In this document: positions 61,578 to 64,000 of the stretch, piece after piece
Layout: each line of letters opens with the position of its first letter
How positions within the stretch are numbered: the first letter of the stretch is position 1
Assembly (NCBI RefSeq): GCF_004345855.1
Contig: NZ_SLXN01000001.1
Span: 682,001-746,000, forward strand
Reading direction: 5' to 3'
Length of the DNA: 64,000 bases
From: Sphingomonas sp. BK235
Lineage (GTDB): Bacteria > Pseudomonadota > Alphaproteobacteria > Sphingomonadales > Sphingomonadaceae
Position numbers and translations under genes: made by a program
Notes under the pieces: model-generated
The model's input: only the letters and a program-made list of their open reading frames with translations
Told to the model about the DNA's origin: nothing
The model's database searches: none

Positions 61578-62883
61578 GCCGCCGCTCATCCCACCAGGCG
61601 AGCCGCTCGGCAACGCGCTTCTCATAGCCGCGGTCGGTCGGCGCGTAGAAGCGTTGCGGCGGCAGCTCGTCGGGCCAATAGTTCGCGCCCGAGAAGCCGC
61701 CCTCGCTGTCGTGGTCATATTCGTAGTTCGCGCCATAGCCGATCTGCTTCATCAGCTTGGTCGGCGCGTTGAGGATATTGGCGGGGGGCATCAGCGAGCC
61801 GGTCTCGCGCGCCACCTTCCACGCCGCCTTCTGCGCGGCATAGACCGCGTTCGATTTCGGCGCGGTGGCGAGATAGACGCAGGCCTGCGCGATCGCCAGC
61901 TCGCCCTCGGGTGATCCGAGAAAGTCATAGGCCTCCTTGGCGGCGAGGCATTGCGCCAGCGCCTGCGGGTCGGCCAGCCCGATATCCTCGACCGCGGCAC
62001 GCGTCAGCCGGCGCAGCAGGTAGAGCGGCTCCTCGCCCGCTGTGAGCATCCGCGCGAGATAATAGAGCGCCGCCTGCGGGTCCGAGCCGCGGATCGACTT
62101 ATGCAGCGCGCTGATGAGGTTGTAATGCCCCTCGCGGTCCTTGTCATAGACCGCGACGCGGCGCTGGAGGAAGCTCGACAGGCCGGCCGGGTCGAGCGGG
62201 GCGGGGAGGTCGACCGAGAAGAGCGTCTCGACCTGGTTGAGCAGGAAGCGCCCGTCGCCGTCGGCGCTCGCGACCAACGCGTCGCGCGCGGCGGGGTCGA
62301 GCGGGAGCGCGCGGCCGACCTCGGCCTCGGCGCGCGCGATCAGCTGCTCGAGCGCGGCGCGGTCGAGCCGGTGGAGGATCAGCACCTGCGCGCGGCTGAG
62401 CAGCGCGGCATTGAGCTCGAACGACGGGTTCTCGGTGGTGGCGCCGACCAGCGTCACCGTGCCGTCCTCGACGTAAGGGAGGAAGCCGTCCTGCTGCGCG
62501 CGATTGAAGCGGTGGATCTCGTCGACGAAGAGCAAAGTGCGCTTGCCCAGTCGCGCGTGGTCGCGCGCCTCGGCGAAGGCTTTCTTGAGATCGGCGACGC
62601 CGGAGAACACCGCCGAGATGGCGGCGAAGCGCAGCCCCACCGCCTGGGCGAGCAGCCGCGCGATCGTGGTCTTGCCCGTGCCGGGCGGCCCCCACAGGAT
62701 CATCGACGAGAGCCGCCCCGCCGCCACCATCCGCCCGATCGCGCCCTCGGCGCCGGTGAGATGGTCCTGCCCGACGACCTCGTCGAGCGCGCGCGGGCGC
62801 AGCCGGTCGGCGAGCGGCGCGTCGGCCGCGGGGGGCGGGTCGGGGGGAGCGGCCGGGTCGAGCCCGGCGAACAGGTCGGCCAT
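61561..62883 (-). CDS. rarA: replication-associated recombination protein A
   Basis: A 440-residue AAA+ ATPase (RarA/MgsA/WHIP) acting at stalled replication forks. Walker A GPPGTGKT at 65-72, Walker B LLFVDEIHRFNRAQQD, sensor GATTENPSFELNAALLSRA, and the C-terminal family block APKSNAVYAAQKAA. I chose ATG 62883; a GTG/ATG-containing upstream extension starts at 62931 and is not family-like, and it would reach the inverted repeat. First of a three-gene overlapping set with the hydrolase and the RNase H-like gene. Confidence 0.95.
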   Translation of the reverse strand: MADLFAGLDPAAPPDPPPAADAPLADRLRPRALDEVVGQDHLTGAEGAIGRMVAAGRLSSMILWGPPGTGKTTIARLLAQAVGLRFAAISAVFSGVADLKKAFAEARDHARLGKRTLLFVDEIHRFNRAQQDGFLPYVEDGTVTLVGATTENPSFELNAALLSRAQVLILHRLDRAALEQLIARAEAEVGRALPLDPAARDALVASADGDGRFLLNQVETLFSVDLPAPLDPAGLSSFLQRRVAVYDKDREGHYNLISALHKSIRGSDPQAALYYLARMLTAGEEPLYLLRRLTRAAVEDIGLADPQALAQCLAAKEAYDFLGSPEGELAIAQACVYLATAPKSNAVYAAQKAAWKVARETGSLMPPANILNAPTKLMKQIGYGANYEYDHDSEGGFSGANYWPDELPPQRFYAPTDRGYEKRVAERLAWWDERRHAHRD

Positions 62884-62926
62884 CGCGCCGATGTAGGCGC
62901 GCACGGCCAGCGCGTCATCTCGTGAT

Positions 62927-62980
62927 CTCAAGATATATCGCAGAGCATCTTGACGACATCAAACTACGATATATCTTGAG
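62927..62980. promoter_or_regulatory. PadR operator candidate: perfect 14-bp inverted repeat
   Basis: CTCAAGATATATCG (62927-62940) and CGATATATCTTGAG (62967-62980) are perfect inverted copies 26 bases apart, both containing the palindrome GATATATC. Between them lies TTGACG (62950-62955), and a possible -10 TATCTT (62972-62977) after 16 bases overlaps the right arm. The site is 21 bases before the PadR gene and about 44 bases upstream of the rarA start, so it could control both. Confidence 0.7.
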
Positions 62981-63000
62981 CGCATCGTGATGAGGAGTCG

Positions 63001-63609
63001 ATGATGTTTGGACATATATATGGGCATGGCCGCCACGGCGGCATGGGGCGCGGCTGCGGGCCGCGCGGTGGTCGCGGCGGCGGGTGGGAGCGGTTCGCCG
63101 CCGAGTTCGCGACGCGCTGGGACGAGGCGGCGCGCGGCGGCGGCGGGCGGCGGCGGATGTTCGACGGCGCCGAGCTGCGGCTGGTGCTGCTCAAGCTGAT
63201 CGCCGACGAGCCGCGCCACGGCTATGAGCTGATCAAGGCGATCGAGGAGCTCACCGGCGGTGCCTATGCGCCCAGCCCGGGCGTGGTCTATCCCGCGCTG
63301 TCGATGCTGGCCGAGATGGAGCAGATCGAGGAGCAGGTGAGCGAGGGCGCGCGCAAGCGCTTCGCTGCCACCGCGGCGGGGCGCGCGCATCTCGCCGATA
63401 ACGAGGCGCAGGTGGCGATGCTGATCGAGCGGCTCGCCGGGCTGGGTGCCGAGCGGTCGCGCGGGGATCATGCCCCGGTGCGGCGCGCGCTCCACAACCT
63501 GCGCCACGCGGTGCAGAACCGGCTGCACGGTACGGCGGACGAGGAGGAGATGTTCCAGGTCGCCGCGCTGATCGACGAGCTGGCGCAGACGATCGAGCGG
63601 CGGAAGTGA
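63001..63609 (+). CDS. PadR-family transcriptional regulator
   Basis: A 202-residue repressor. A His/Gly/Arg-rich head (MMFGHIYGHGRHGGMGRGCG) precedes the winged-helix domain FDGAELRLVLLKLIADEPRHGYELIKAIEELTGGAYAPSPGVVYPALSML, the usual PadR core, with a helical C-terminal dimerisation part (DEEEMFQVAALIDELAQTI). The His-rich head with cysteine may bind metal. GAGGAG precedes the two adjacent ATGs. The stop overlaps the DUF2218 gene. Confidence 0.93.
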   Translation: MMFGHIYGHGRHGGMGRGCGPRGGRGGGWERFAAEFATRWDEAARGGGGRRRMFDGAELRLVLLKLIADEPRHGYELIKAIEELTGGAYAPSPGVVYPALSMLAEMEQIEEQVSEGARKRFAATAAGRAHLADNEAQVAMLIERLAGLGAERSRGDHAPVRRALHNLRHAVQNRLHGTADEEEMFQVAALIDELAQTIERRK

Positions 63610-63896
63610 GCGTCTCGGTCGCGCGCGTGCCGACGCACTCGGCCAGCCGCTATCTCCAGCAGCTCGCCAAGCATTGGAGCCACAAGATGACGGTGCGCTT
63701 CTCCGCCGAGGAGGGCGAGATCGACTTTCCCAACGGCGCGCGCCTGGCGATGCGCGCGGACAGCGAGACGCTCGACGTGGTGCTCACCGTACCCGAGGGC
63801 GAGGACGCGGCGCGGATGCGCGAGGTGGTGTCGAGCCACCTCGACCGCTTCGCCTTCCGCGAGGCGCCGCTGACCTTCGACTGGCGCGGGGGGTGA
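63606..63896 (+). CDS. DUF2218 domain protein
   Basis: A 96-residue protein of the DUF2218 family, which is commonly found beside PadR regulators and siderophore/iron genes; function unknown. YLQQLAKHWSHKMTVRFSAEEGEIDFPNGA is the typical block, with HLDRFAFRE near the end. GTG start overlaps the PadR stop (GTGA), so the two are coupled. The family has been linked to iron uptake operons in enterobacteria, but no iron genes are in view here. Confidence 0.9.
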   Translation: MSVSVARVPTHSASRYLQQLAKHWSHKMTVRFSAEEGEIDFPNGARLAMRADSETLDVVLTVPEGEDAARMREVVSSHLDRFAFREAPLTFDWRGG

Positions 63897-63925
63897 GAAA
63901 GGACGTTCTCACCACCGATCTCGCC

Positions 63926-64000
63926 TTGTGCCCCGGCGTAGGCCGGGGCCCAGTCGGCGGACGCTGGTGGCTCTCACTTCGGCCCTCCCAGCTGGGCCCC
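63926..64000. repeat. partial palindromic repeat cut by window end
   Basis: GCCCCGGCGTAGGCCGGGGC followed by CCAG near 63931, and CTGGGCCCC at the very end of the window, look like the two arms of a common 'gccccggc...aaggccggggc' repeat. The right arm is truncated by the window edge. Confidence 0.55.

Overview
The window looks like a chromosomal segment of a Sphingomonas-like alphaproteobacterium (family Sphingomonadaceae). The evidence is very high GC with strong GC3 bias, DUF2794, a TolA-like coiled-coil protein of a sphingomonad type, a PEPxxWA-CTERM protein, sugar-type TonB-dependent receptors, and several families of dispersed palindromic repeats. No phage, IS element, CRISPR array or rRNA was seen. 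One tRNA-Thr(TGT) gene is present.

Positions 1-14331 are mainly housekeeping: a TSUP permease (cut by the window edge), serine O-acetyltransferase, DUF2794, a CoA-binding protein, an APC permease, DUF4142, an MFS transporter, aconitase (acnA), a coiled-coil protein, and a run of overlapping or closely spaced genes xseB-ispA-coaD, then a secreted cyclophilin and queA. Large imperfect palindromes lie in the gaps at 4380-4575, 6721-6814, 10438-10553 and 12341-12435.

Positions 14347-23197 form a surface-polysaccharide cluster: a Wzx-like flippase, three glycosyltransferases, a GINT1_N-like beta-propeller protein, an unusual single-chain fusion of an ATP-grasp ligase with a low-molecular-weight tyrosine phosphatase, and a DUF535 protein. 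No polymerase or export channel is visible.

Positions 23217-31787 form a first glycan locus: an alpha/beta esterase and a GH3 beta-glucosidase (coupled), a divergent LacI-type regulator, a GH74-like xyloglucanase and a GH35/DUF5597 beta-galactosidase (coupled). This set fits xyloglucan or a related plant beta-glucan. LacI-type operator candidates lie at 26716 and 27879. A TetR gene with operator-like palindromes and a promoter overlapped by a perfect inverted repeat (32538-32580) follow. Next come a small unknown protein and a PAS-PAS-GGDEF-EAL protein.

Positions 35459-59065 form a second, larger glycan locus: three GH92 alpha-mannosidases, a ROK sugar kinase, a ROK repressor, two TonB-dependent receptors, a GH26-like lipoprotein and a GH85 endo-beta-N-acetylglucosaminidase. 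An ABC1 kinase, a nucleoside deaminase, a PEP-CTERM protein and small proteins are interspersed. The combination of GH85 and several GH92 enzymes with a ROK kinase points to uptake and trimming of high-mannose N-glycans or mannan: core release, outer-membrane import, periplasmic mannose trimming and cytosolic phosphorylation. This is inference from family content.

Positions 59263-64000 hold tRNA-Thr, an RNase H-like protein, a serine hydrolase, rarA, and a PadR-DUF2218 pair. A perfect 14-bp inverted repeat lies between rarA and padR. Start codons were chosen by ribosome binding sites and overlaps. Functions are by recognition of motifs, without database searches.
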